From contig OZ024936.1 in assembly GCA_964017235.1 (NCBI GenBank), positions 90,184,537 to 90,248,536 of the forward strand: DNA of 64,000 nucleotides. The letters are read 5' to 3'. Numbering within the stretch: position 1 is the stretch's first letter; each line of letters opens with the position of its first letter. The position numbers and the translations under genes are program-made. Source of the DNA: Sabellastarte sp. h YS-2021. Lineage: Eukaryota; Annelida; Polychaeta; Sabellida; Sabellidae. The notes below the pieces were generated by a model. That model saw only the letters and a program-made list of their open reading frames with translations. It was not told the origin of the DNA and ran no database searches. This document shows positions 43,411-52,740 of the stretch, in pieces.

Positions 43411-44458
43411 GGGATTCGCTGAGGCAGTGGCAGCACGAAGTGAAGCTCCTCAAAGAGGATCAACCAGATCCATCTATGAGGCAAAGTGGACCATTTTTAC
43501 AAAGTGGTACCTCAGTAATCAGGTGGATTTCAGGGCACCACCACAGAAAGCCATAGCTGACTTCCTCCTGCACCTGTTCCAGGACAATAAGTTACAACCA
43601 AGTACCATTGATGGATACAGATCAGCCATTGCTGACAAGTTGGGCAACTCTCCCATTAATGTCAGCAAAGGTGAGAATCTCACCCGTCTCCTGGATAGTT
43701 TCCATAGAGACAGGCCCAAGGGCAGGAGGGGTATACCTTCCTGGAATCTGTCCCTGGTCTTACACCAGCTGACAAAACCCCCCTTTGAACCTTTAAAAGA
43801 GGCCTCATTAAAACACTTGACCTTGAAGACAGTTTTTCTGTTGGCCTTGGTTTCTGGTAAACGCAGGAGTGAGATCCATGCTTGGCTACATAAGAACATT
43901 AAGCACCAGTCAGACTGGTCTAAGGTGTCTTTGTACCCCTCACCCAGCTTCCTATCCAAGAATCAGCTGGCTAAGGAGGGTCCAGATAGTGTGGCTCCAG
44001 TAGTTATACCAGCCATGGCACCCACTCTGGATAAGTCACTCAAAGGTGACAGGTCCTTATGTCCAGTCATAGCTCTTCGTTACTACTTGGACAGGACCTC
44101 AGATCTTAGGCAGAACAAGGAGTTAGTCTTTGTCTCCTTCAAGAAAGGATATGATAAAGATATCTCACCTGCCACTGTCTCCTCATGGATCAAACAGACT
44201 GTGATCCTGTGTTATGAGTCTTCAGACCAACAGACCCTTATCTTGCATCAGGTTAAAGGCCATGATGTTAGGGCCTTTGCTGCATCAAAGGCATTCCAGT
44301 CAGGAATCTCCTTAGAGCAAATTTTATCAGCCTGCCACTGGAAATCTCATAATACCTTCACACAGTTCTACCTGAAGGATGTGGCTTGGGCTGATTCAGA
44401 GCTTTTCCATTTAGGGCCAGTAGTGACTGCTCAGCAGATCCACCATCTGGCCCAATGA
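43400..44458 (+). CDS. DIRS tyrosine recombinase domain (copy C), fused in frame to the RT remnant
   Basis: All catalytic motifs remain: SGKRRSEIHAW, HDVRAFAAS, CHWKSHN and FTQFYLKD. Because of the 1-bp insertion near 43400 the frame is continuous from 42710, so RNase H and MT-like sequence run straight into the recombinase (LLEPQQS then KEQGFAEAVAAR). This is decay, not a designed fusion, since A and B keep two frames. It is close to copy A over its length. Function is possible but the copy as a whole is dead. Confidence 0.7.
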   Translation, partial: SKEQGFAEAVAARSEAPQRGSTRSIYEAKWTIFTKWYLSNQVDFRAPPQKAIADFLLHLFQDNKLQPSTIDGYRSAIADKLGNSPINVSKGENLTRLLDSFHRDRPKGRRGIPSWNLSLVLHQLTKPPFEPLKEASLKHLTLKTVFLLALVSGKRRSEIHAWLHKNIKHQSDWSKVSLYPSPSFLSKNQLAKEGPDSVAPVVIPAMAPTLDKSLKGDRSLCPVIALRYYLDRTSDLRQNKELVFVSFKKGYDKDISPATVSSWIKQTVILCYESSDQQTLILHQVKGHDVRAFAASKAFQSGISLEQILSACHWKSHNTFTQFYLKDVAWADSELFHLGPVVTAQQIHHLAQ

Positions 44459-44811
44459 CGAGGAGACATTATTTGTAAATATGTACATACTGTATATACT
44501 GACACTTAGATATGTAAAAATCAATCAAAAAAACAAAAACAAAACTGTGCATTGCTTCCTTTGGGAGGTTTATTTTCTTGGGACTGAACTCATCCCTCTG
44601 TTCCCTGACCTCAGAGTAGATATGTAAAACAGGGGGGGGGTTAGTGTCGGTATACCTCCCATTTAACCAGATTCTGGTAACCGACCTTGACCTCATAGGG
44701 TTTCTCTGTCTTAAGGGTAACCCAGGTCTATAGAGATTTTGTTTTTTTTTTCTTTTATGAGTTCATTCAAGTCCCTAGTAACTTACCCACCTACCAAGAG
44801 GTAGTTATTCA
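44459..44811 (+). other. Copy C 3' untranslated region
   Basis: Non-coding and homologous to the copy A 3' region: TGTAAATATGTACATA, an A-rich tract at 44525-44543, CTTCCTTTGGGA, GGGACTGAACTCA and a G-run at 44632-44640. Confidence 0.7.
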
Positions 44812-44900
44812 GCAATTGTCCATTGGATAGGATGTATTAACGCAATAAAATTGCAAAGTAAATTAAATTTTTATAAGTTAATACCCTATCCAGTGGACAG
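44812..44900 (+). repeat. Copy C internal complementary region
   Basis: Bases 44812-44850 complement the left tip. Bases 44851-44900 complement the right end but keep AT-rich bases that the right tip itself has lost. AATAAA lies at 44844-44849. Confidence 0.88.
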
Positions 44901-44960
44901 ACAAGGCCCTCCCAACCGGCCCCGCTTTCAGTTTACTAGGGGTCTAATAGATTTAGACAA

Positions 44961-45140
44961 CGAAAAAGACACAATGACGTCATCCTGGCTAGACAGGAAG
45001 TATGCACGAGGCGACACCTGGCGAATGTACATTCTGTGACCGGTCCTGCCGGTAGTTATACAGGATGACTTTTTCTGACATTTGGCGGGACCGGTCGCGC
45101 CAACGGTTAAAGCAATTGTCCATTGGATAGGGTATTGCAA
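44961..45140 (-). repeat. Copy C right inverted terminal repeat
   Basis: A mirror of 39266-39453 with scattered differences. The outermost part reads GGTATT directly followed by GCAA and then TTTT, where the ICR predicts about 25 further AT-rich bases. Confidence 0.85.
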
Positions 45141-46594
45141 TTTTGTACGGTTTCAATAAATTGCTGATATTTTAGAAAGTTATGGATTTAAGGTTGTAAC
45201 AGTTTGGTGTCACTCAGCTGTGATTGATCACATATAGGACCAGTATCATCATCACACTTTGTTTCTGGAAAATACATCAAAAATTGTTTGTAGGATGAAA
45301 TTTAAATTTGGCATGTGGATGTTGCCGGTCATCAATATGTGCCCTATTTAACATGACCTTAAACTCCCACAAATAACACATTTACACTGAATTTTACTTT
45401 TGTGATTTGAATAGCTTAAAGATGGCTTCACAGATTCAAATCAAATTTGGTATGTGGGTGTAACTGGTCTTCAAGGTGTGGCCTATTTTAAGATGACTTA
45501 AACTCCTAGTGATGACATAATTATATTGAATTTAAATTTTTTTAATTTCTGGAGATTATTTCAAAACTGCATGACAGATTTAATTTAAATTTAGTTTGTT
45601 GAACTATCTAGTCCTGAAGGTGTGCCCTATTTTAAGATGACCTTAAACTCCCATGTGTAAAAAGAATGTTGCTGAGCTCAAGTTTTTCTATGGTTCCACA
45701 AAGTATACCAAAAATAGCATGACATATTTGATCTATATTTTGCAGGTACATGTTTATTTATTTATTTATTAACGCTCAACGATAGGAGAGGGTTATTGTA
45801 ATCAGTTTGTTTCTGTCTGTCTGTCTGTCTGTGCACCGTTGTGCCCTTATAACTCAAAAACTATGACATCAATCAATCTCAAATTTGGTGGGGAGGTATT
45901 TCATGGGCTACAGACAGATTCTTCCAAATTTGCTGTAATTTGTTTGAAAATTAAAGTCAGGAGAGAGTTTTTCTTATTTCTAATTGGGAATACACAGTGA
46001 AACTGCTTCTCTTCATGCCATACGTAAAAAATCAATACTTTGCTCTTGATGATGTCCTTACTCAATGATATCACAATACAATTGTCATTGTGAGGTCACA
46101 TACCTAGGTTGTGATACTTGCTGTCTTTAAGTAAAAATATTTCTTCTCATTTTATGTCTTGAAATTGACATAAAGATAATAGAGAGGGAGGTGGTATATT
46201 CATCATCTTATTAATTGAGCGTCCCGCAAGGGACGCTTGTTTGTGTACGGGAGACCTTCAGGCTCCGCATTTTGTTTTCCTTATAACTCTGTAACCGTTA
46301 GGCGCATTCTTTTCAAATTTGGCAGGTTTAGGCAGTAGCCTTGGGGGATTTTTTTGAATATGCTGCAGTGACATTTCAACCAATCAGAGAGGTCGCATTA
46401 CCAAAAATGTCTTTTTTCGATGGGGAAGCTTGTCCGGATGATAACTTGAAAGGAATTTTATCAATTCACCTGAAACTTGGCAAATACATTCATTCTATTA
46501 AAATCTGGAAATCATTAGATTTTGGCATTGATTGGTTAAGAAATGGCCGAGTAATTAATGATTAATTAATCATTATGAATTTTCCAAATAAGGA
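45141..46594. repeat. Intergenic repeats R2 and R3
   Basis: R2 resumes after copy C (45145-45760: GGCATGTGGATG, AGGTGTGCCCTATTT, CCTTAAACTCCC). Simple repeats follow: (TTTA)n near 45755 and (GTCT)n near 45815. From about 46210 to 46594 is R3 (GAGCGTCCCGCAAGGGACGCTT, CATTTCAACCAATCAGAGA, GGATGATAACTT). A second R3 copy is at 55660-56040. No gene. Confidence 0.55.
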
Positions 46595-46726
46595 AAACAC
46601 AAAAATGCTTATATCTCAAAAACCGTGCTAGATAGAGCAATTTCGACGAAATTTTTGACCCGCAGGTTATCTCTGCGGAGTAGTTATCCCAATTTTCAAA
46701 AAATTTGTCTCGCCCAAAATGGCGGC
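46595..46726 (+). repeat. S1 satellite, left fragment
   Basis: One partial unit: CAAAAATGCTTATATCTC, GTGCTAGATAGAGC, ACGAAATTTTTGACCC, then AAAATGGCGGC where the LTR element is inserted. The unit resumes at 51766, after the element. Confidence 0.8.
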
Positions 46727-46874
46727 TGTAATGATGTTGTTCCATTCCCATATTTTGTGTATGCCATCTATTGTATAAAACTTACAGTTACTATGTATGT
46801 AACATAGAAATAAAGATGCTTTGAAAGAGTCAACATCGACTTTGGTAAAAGACCCACACAGAGAATATAAAACA
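46727..46874 (+). repeat. 5' LTR
   Basis: 148 bp with TG...CA ends, a TATAAA at 46775-46780 and an AATAAA at about 46809. 148 bp is very short for a gypsy-type LTR. It matches the 3' LTR except at one position. Confidence 0.93.
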
Positions 46875-46892
46875 TGGTGTCAGATGTGGGAT
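46875..46892 (+). promoter_or_regulatory. Primer-binding site, tRNA-Leu type
   Basis: TGGTGTCAGATGTGGGAT directly follows the 5' LTR. It matches the complement of the 3' end of animal tRNA-Leu (CCA tail plus the ACTTCTGACA acceptor side) at 17 of 18 positions, from memory of that tRNA. Leu priming is therefore likely. Confidence 0.7.
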
Positions 46893-47093
46893 CTTGTTTC
46901 AAAGGATCTTGGTTCTATGGATATTGAGGCTATTGATATTAATGCTATGGATATGACCTCTTGTAGCCTAGTTATTAAAATAGAATATAGTTAAAGCAGT
47001 ACATAAGACATTGTTGGATAAAATCATTGGTGAATTAAAAAAAAAAAGTCTTGACAAAAAGGTTTAACAAAGTGCAAAAGGTAGACTGTAAAA

Positions 47094-50000
47094 ATGGCCA
47101 GCAGTACCTTACCAAATCCACAAATGAACTGGGATAGTGGAAATATTGAAGAAAATTGGAAAAAGTTTCTACAGCATGCTAAGTTGATGTTCTCAGGTCC
47201 CCTAGCTAGTAAGTCTGAAGAACAGCATGTTAGCTACTTTCTCATCTGGATTGGTGAAAAGGGAAGGGACATCTACAACACATGGGAACTTACTGATGAG
47301 CAGCGAAAGAAGCTTGATATCTTGTATGCAAAGTTCAAGGAATATATCACACCCAGATCAAACAAAGTATTTTCGCGATTTAAATTCAACCAACATGTCC
47401 AACAAGAGGGTGAAAGTTTTGATCAGTTTGTCACAGAACTCAAACTACTTGTTAAAGATTGTGGATACACTGAACCTGAAGAAATGGTACGTGACCGGAT
47501 AGTATTCGGGTGCCAATCAAAGGATCTGAGAGAAAAACTAATCGAAAAGGGGTCAACCCTCACTCTAGTCAGTACATTGGAAATTGCACATGCACATTTA
47601 TTGTCTAGGGAGCAAATGAAGTCTATGTCTGAAACAGATGTACATGCTATAAAACGAAGGATTCCACAAAGGCAACAGAAGAGTCCACAAATCTCAAAAT
47701 CCAAGCAGCCAAATGGAGCCTCACGTATATGTCAAAAATGTGGCAGGAATCACAAGACCACAGACCAGTGCCCTGCAAGAGGGAAAGAGTGCTACAAATG
47801 CAAGAAGAAAAACCACTTCTCATCCATGTGTAGGTCAAAGCCTGTCCACTCAGTTGAAGACATGGAAAATAACACATATGCTGATGAAGGTACAGTCTGT
47901 GAAGAAATTACAGAATTCTTTGTAGATATGGTCAAAAGAGGAGAAAATAGTCAAGACACTGCATTTATAAAGCTAAAACTAGCCAATAAATGTGTCAGCT
48001 TCAAGTTGGACACTGGAGCTGAAGTAAATGTGATGCCCATGAAAGTCTTCAAGACCTTTCAACAGGTTGAGTTAAAATCAACTGAAGTCAGACTCACTTC
48101 ATATACTGGTCAACAACTAGATGTCGCTGGGCAAGCTGAGTTTGAGTGTTCACACAAAGGAAAGCAGAGCAAACTGAAATTTGTTGTGGTGAAGACAAAT
48201 GCAGTTCCTCTCCTAGGATTTAGGTCATGTCAAGAATTAAACTTGATCAAGGTTATCTTGGCAGTTGACACTGTGAAGCCAGAAGAAGAATACCAAGATG
48301 TATTCAAAGGAATTGGGCTATTCCCTGGAGAATATCACATCAAAATAGATGAAACTGTCTCACCAGTGGTCAATCCACCTCGCAGAATTCCGCAAGCCTT
48401 ACACTCGAGAGTAAAAGATGAGCTGGAGAGAATGGAAAAGTTGGAGATTGTTGCCAAGGTAGACGAACCAACGGACTGGGTCAACTCCATTGTGATTGTT
48501 GAAAAACCACAGACAAAATCACTACGTATTTGTATTGACCCTAAATCTCTAAATTCAGCCATCAAACGCGAACACTACAGAACCAGAACAATTGATGACC
48601 TCCTACACAAGCTTAAAGGTGCAAAAATATTCTCCAAAGTTGATGCAAGATCAGGTTACTGGAATGTAAAGTTAAGTAAAGACAGCTCATACTTAACAAC
48701 ATTCAACACACCATTTGGCCGGTATCGATTTCTCAGGCTCCCCTTTGGACTAAAATCAGCTCAAGATGTCTTTCAAAAGAGGATCGATGAGACATTTCAA
48801 GATATACCAGGCATCGAAATAGTTGCAGATGACATTCTGATCTTCTCAACAACTACGGAAGAACACAATGCCATACTTAGAAAGCTATTTGACAGAGCTC
48901 GTAAGTATGGAGTGAAATTCAATATGGAAAAAAGCAGTTTTCGAATGGATGAAGTTTGTTTCTATGGACATCATATCTCCAGAGATGGTTTAAAAGCTGA
49001 CCCATCCAAAATCGCTGCAATTACAGATATGAAGCCACCTGAATCAAAGAGTGAACTTCAAACCCTCTTAGGAATGGTCAATTTCCTATCAAGATATGCA
49101 CCAAACTTAGCAGATGTTGCTGCACCTCTAAGGCAGCTTGTGAAGAAGAATGTTCAGTTTCAGTGGAACAAAACATATGACAAGGTCCACAGTGAGATCA
49201 TCCAATTACTGTGTAGAGCCCCAGTGCTGACATATTTTGACAGCTCTAAAGATATTACAATCCAGTGTGATGCATCTCAGAACGGAGTAGGGGCATGTCT
49301 CATGCAAGATGAGAAGCCAATTGCTTATGCATCAAAAGCACTCACCGACACACAACAGAGATGGGCACAAATAGAAAAGGAACTATTTTCAGTTGTATTC
49401 GGCTGTGAGAAGTTTCATGAATATGTATATGGGCGCAATGTACGAATCCAGAATGATCACAAGCCCTTAGAATCCATCTTCAAAAAGGATCTGTGTAAAA
49501 CTCCTCCAAGACTTCAGAGAATGTTGCTCAAGTTACAAAAGTATGACATCACAATACAATTCACACCAGGAAAAGATGTACCGGTTGCAGATCTCCTGTC
49601 ACGAAAAAATGACACAAAACTGGATAGCTGCAACCAGAAGTTTCCTGAAGAAGTTGAATACCATGTTCATGCTATGTACAGCCATGTTCCAGTTGCAGAT
49701 ATGAGATTACAAGAGTTGCATACTGCCTCAAAGGCTGATGCCCAATATCAATTGCTACGTAAGACAATTGAAGAAGGATGGCCAAATGACCGCAAAGGCT
49801 GCCCTAAAGGGATAGCTGAATACTGGTGCATCAAGGAGGATCTACACATTGTGGACAACTTAATCTTCAAAGGAAATAGGCTGGTTATACCTCCCAACAT
49901 GAGGAAATACTTTCTGGAGAAACTCCACACAGCACACCTTGGCATTGAGAAAACCAAAAGCAGAGCCCGCCAGGTAGCATACTGGCCAAGAATAGACAAT

Positions 50001-50960
50001 GACATCGAGGTTATGATTAGTCACTGTGCTATTTGCCAAAGACATAGATTTTCCAACCAAAAGGAACCACTGATGTCCCATAAAATCCCTGAACTGCCAT
50101 GGGAATGTGTAGGAACTGATTTATTCATGTGGAATAATGAACAATACTTGATTGTAGTGGATTATTACTCTCGGTTCTTCGAATTTGAAAAACTACACAC
50201 CCTGACAAGTCAAACAGTTATAAACAAGCTCAAGAACATATTCGCAACACATGGAATTCCACAAACTCTCATCTCCGATAACGGACCTCAGTTCTCCTCT
50301 GAGCTGTTTACCAACTTTGCTAAGACATATGCCTTCACCCACAAGACCTCCAGCCCTCATCATCCCAAATCCAATGGTTTGGCTGAAAAAGCAGTTGGGA
50401 TTGCCAAACGTCTACTTTCTAAAACAAGAGAAAGCAAAGGCGATATTTCACTCAGTCTGCTGGAATATCGGAACACGCCAATTTGTGGTTCAGCTTCACC
50501 AGCCCAACTTCTTATGGGTCGAAGTTTGCGTTCAATTTTACCAGTCACCACCAAACACCTAGCTCAGAAGGCCCCAAATAATCAGGAGATCAGAAAGAAA
50601 ATTCTTAACAATCAGAAAAATCAAGCTACATTCTACAACCGACGGGCCAAAGCACTACCACCACTAACTACAGGTGACCATGTTCGTGTCCAGAAAGAAG
50701 GAAAATGGGACCCTGCCATTGTTACTCAAAAACATAATGAGAGATCTTACACTGTGAAAACCAACGATGGTGAATACAGGAGAAATAGATTACATTTAAA
50801 CAAATCATTTGAGCAACCAGACAATGAATATCACAGTACCCCAGTTCCAAATCAAAGTCAGGAAACATCAGTTACTTCACCTAGTTCAAAAGTAAATGGA
50901 CAGACTAAAACACGAAGTGGACGGATAAGCAAGCCACCAGATAGATGGTCCCCATGTTAA
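47094..50960 (+). CDS. Gag-Pol polyprotein of the LTR retrotransposon
   Basis: One frame of 1288 residues encodes everything needed for copying and integration. The Gag part (about 20-165) is followed by two zinc knuckles at about 212-245 (second canonical, CYKCKKKNHFSSMC). The aspartic protease has DTGAEVN at about 306. The RT catalytic motif is VADD at 577-580, a variant of the usual Y/FxDD. RNase H starts near 724 (CDASQNGVGACL). The integrase has an HHCC zinc finger (HLGIEKTK, CAICQRH; about 946-985) and the D,D(35)E triad at about 1009, 1062 and 1098. A GPY/F-like C-terminal module follows (WDPAIV). The protease-RT-RNaseH-integrase order is that of Ty3/gypsy. The lack of a gag/pol frameshift is notable. 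I do not assign a clade. Confidence 0.95.
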   Translation: MASSTLPNPQMNWDSGNIEENWKKFLQHAKLMFSGPLASKSEEQHVSYFLIWIGEKGRDIYNTWELTDEQRKKLDILYAKFKEYITPRSNKVFSRFKFNQHVQQEGESFDQFVTELKLLVKDCGYTEPEEMVRDRIVFGCQSKDLREKLIEKGSTLTLVSTLEIAHAHLLSREQMKSMSETDVHAIKRRIPQRQQKSPQISKSKQPNGASRICQKCGRNHKTTDQCPARGKECYKCKKKNHFSSMCRSKPVHSVEDMENNTYADEGTVCEEITEFFVDMVKRGENSQDTAFIKLKLANKCVSFKLDTGAEVNVMPMKVFKTFQQVELKSTEVRLTSYTGQQLDVAGQAEFECSHKGKQSKLKFVVVKTNAVPLLGFRSCQELNLIKVILAVDTVKPEEEYQDVFKGIGLFPGEYHIKIDETVSPVVNPPRRIPQALHSRVKDELERMEKLEIVAKVDEPTDWVNSIVIVEKPQTKSLRICIDPKSLNSAIKREHYRTRTIDDLLHKLKGAKIFSKVDARSGYWNVKLSKDSSYLTTFNTPFGRYRFLRLPFGLKSAQDVFQKRIDETFQDIPGIEIVADDILIFSTTTEEHNAILRKLFDRARKYGVKFNMEKSSFRMDEVCFYGHHISRDGLKADPSKIAAITDMKPPESKSELQTLLGMVNFLSRYAPNLADVAAPLRQLVKKNVQFQWNKTYDKVHSEIIQLLCRAPVLTYFDSSKDITIQCDASQNGVGACLMQDEKPIAYASKALTDTQQRWAQIEKELFSVVFGCEKFHEYVYGRNVRIQNDHKPLESIFKKDLCKTPPRLQRMLLKLQKYDITIQFTPGKDVPVADLLSRKNDTKLDSCNQKFPEEVEYHVHAMYSHVPVADMRLQELHTASKADAQYQLLRKTIEEGWPNDRKGCPKGIAEYWCIKEDLHIVDNLIFKGNRLVIPPNMRKYFLEKLHTAHLGIEKTKSRARQVAYWPRIDNDIEVMISHCAICQRHRFSNQKEPLMSHKIPELPWECVGTDLFMWNNEQYLIVVDYYSRFFEFEKLHTLTSQTVINKLKNIFATHGIPQTLISDNGPQFSSELFTNFAKTYAFTHKTSSPHHPKSNGLAEKAVGIAKRLLSKTRESKGDISLSLLEYRNTPICGSASPAQLLMGRSLRSILPVTTKHLAQKAPNNQEIRKKILNNQKNQATFYNRRAKALPPLTTGDHVRVQKEGKWDPAIVTQKHNERSYTVKTNDGEYRRNRLHLNKSFEQPDNEYHSTPVPNQSQETSVTSPSSKVNGQTKTRSGRISKPPDRWSPC

Positions 50961-51605
50961 ACATAAGTTACATTCTAGGGTCACAAATGGACTTTAAAGG
51001 GCAGAATAATCCCTATTGTGACCAGAGGAATATGGGCAGTCTACCCCAATTCCAATATAGTTAATTAAATCCTAAAAAAAAAAAAAAAAAAAAAATGTGT
51101 ACAAGTTGCTATAACTTTCAATGCATAGAATTTCTTCTAACAATTGAATTAAGAAAATTCTAAAAAAAAAAAAGAAAATCACTCCCGTATTTTTTGTATA
51201 CCAGCTTTGAAGTAAAAACAAAACAAAAAGAAACATATTTCAGTTTCCTCATTTCAGGATTTTCACAGAAGAGAGTTATAACAACCCACACATTTTTCTC
51301 AGAAATAAAGCATTAAAATAGTTGAAATGCAAAACTCTATAATTTTCCCTGATGACTGAAGGAAATACCTTTCTACTGATGCACTAAAACTGCACACATA
51401 TAAACTGTCAGAATATTTATAGCTCTCAGCTGATAAAACATGTCAAACACACAGCTGATAACACAGAACATGCTTGCCACAGTGGCATTTAGAATTCTGA
51501 CTAGCCAGGCAAAGACTCTCTTTCTGAAAAGAATTTTAATTAGTAAACTCGTTTTACTTGATTAGAAAAAGAGTTTAAAAATAATATAACTATTATTTTT
51601 CTATT
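50961..51605 (+). other. 3' non-coding part of the LTR element
   Basis: No coding sequence. It includes an A-run of about 22 (51074-51095) and further A-rich stretches. The function of this 640-bp spacer is unknown. Confidence 0.7.
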
Positions 51606-51615
51606 AAAAAGAGGG
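51606..51615 (+). promoter_or_regulatory. Polypurine tract
   Basis: AAAAAGAGGG lies two bases before the 3' LTR and is the expected plus-strand primer. Confidence 0.8.
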
Positions 51616-51617
51616 CA

Positions 51618-51765
51618 TGTAATGATGTTGTTCCATTCCCATATTTTGTGTATGCCATCTATTGTATAAAACTTACAGTTACTATGTATGTAACATAGAA
51701 ATAAAGATGCTTTGAAAGAGTCAACATCGACTTTGGTGAAAGACCCACACAGAGAATATAAAACA
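51618..51765 (+). repeat. 3' LTR
   Basis: 148 bp, identical to the 5' LTR except one base. AATAAA near 51700 could serve as the poly(A) signal. Confidence 0.93.
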
Positions 51766-52740
51766 GCGGCCATTTTGAATTTTCGAATTTTTCGCAAAAA
51801 TTGCAATACACAAAAATGCTTATATCTCGAAAACCGTGCTAGATAGAGCGATTTCAACGAAATTTTTGACCCACAGGGTATCTCAGCAGTAGTTCTCTCA
51901 ATTTTGAAAAAATTTTTGTCTCGCCAGGAATGGCGGCCATTTTGAATTTTTCGCAAAAATTGCAAAATATAAAAATGCTTAATATCTCGAAAACCCTGCT
52001 AGATAGAGCGATTTTGACGAAATTTTTGACCCGCAGGGTATCTCTTCAGAATAGCCATGCCCATTTTCAAAAAAAAATTTCGTCTCGGCAAAAATGGCGG
52101 CCATTTTGAATTTTCGAATTTTTCGCAAAAATTGCAAAACATAAAAATGCTTATATCTCGAAAAGCCTGCTAGATAGAGCGATTTTGACGAAATTTTTGA
52201 CCCACAGGGTATCTCTCCAGTGTAGCCATGCCAATTTTCAAAAACATTTTGTCTTGCCAAAAATGGCAGCCATTTTGAATTTTCGAATTTTTCGCAAAAA
52301 TTGCAAAACATAAAAATGCTTATATCTCGAAAACCCTGCTAGATAGAGCGATTTCGACGAAATTTTTGACCCACAGGGTATCTCTGCAGAGTAGCCATGC
52401 CAATTTTCAAAAAAAAATTTTCTCACAAAAAATGGCGGCCATTTTGAATTTTCGAATTTTTCGCAAAATTGCAAAACGTAAAAATGCTTATATCTCGAAA
52501 ACTGTGCTAGATAGAGTGATTTCGACGAAATTTTTGAACCACAGGGTATCTCTGCATAGTAGCCATGCCAATTTTCAAAAAAAAATTTTCTTGCCAAAAA
52601 TGGCGGCCATTTTGAATTTTCGAATTTTTGCGCAAAAATTGCAAAACACAAAAATGCTACTATTTTGAAAACCGTGCTACATAGAGCGATTTCGACGAAA
52701 TTTTCGATCTTCAGGGTATCTCTGCAGAGCAGCTATCCCA
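51766..52740 (+). repeat. S1 satellite, about six 168-bp units
   Basis: Units repeat at 160-171 bp (TATATCTCGAAAA at 51821, 51981, 52152, 52321 and 52489). Each has GTGCTAGATAGAGCGATTT, ACGAAATTTTTGACCC, GGGTATCTCT and a palindromic AAAATGGCGGCCATTTTGAA. Related units occur at 54560-54830, 56030-56660 and, more diverged, at 20230-20740. Open frames on the minus strand (51540-52651) only reflect the repeat. Confidence 0.9.

Larger units (their letters stand above)
39266..45140 (+). mobile_element. DIRS copy C: decayed relative of copy A
   Basis: This 5875-bp element has diverged ITRs (39266-39453 and 44961-45140), an ICR at 44812-44900 and gag, RT and YR regions with stops and frameshifts. 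The proteins are close to copy A, so it is the same family. The right tip has lost about 25 AT-rich bases that its ICR still predicts. TTTT starts the element and follows the right end. A member of repeat R2 at about 38700-38740 has the uninterrupted sequence (GGTCTC-TTTT-GTAAGG), a paralogous empty site that confirms the limits. Confidence 0.9.
46722..51770 (+). mobile_element. Ty3/gypsy-type LTR retrotransposon with 148-bp LTRs and 5-bp target duplication
   Basis: The element proper is 46727-51765, flanked by GCGGC at 46722-46726 and 51766-51770. Its LTRs (46727-46874 and 51618-51765) begin TGTAATGATG, end ATAAAACA and differ at one base (A/G in TTTGGTRAAAG). A primer-binding site, one complete gag-pol frame and a polypurine tract are all present. 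This indicates a recent, possibly active insertion. No envelope gene is present. It sits inside the S1 satellite. Confidence 0.95.

Noticed and set aside
43519..43959. 146-codon open frame on the minus strand
   Set aside because: It is the antisense of the copy C recombinase; the same shadow occurs opposite copy A (9653-9847). No domain of its own.
51540..52651. Several 110-141-codon minus-strand frames with similar proteins
   Set aside because: They are translations of the S1 satellite, whose near multiple-of-three unit keeps a frame open. No start, domain or codon signal.
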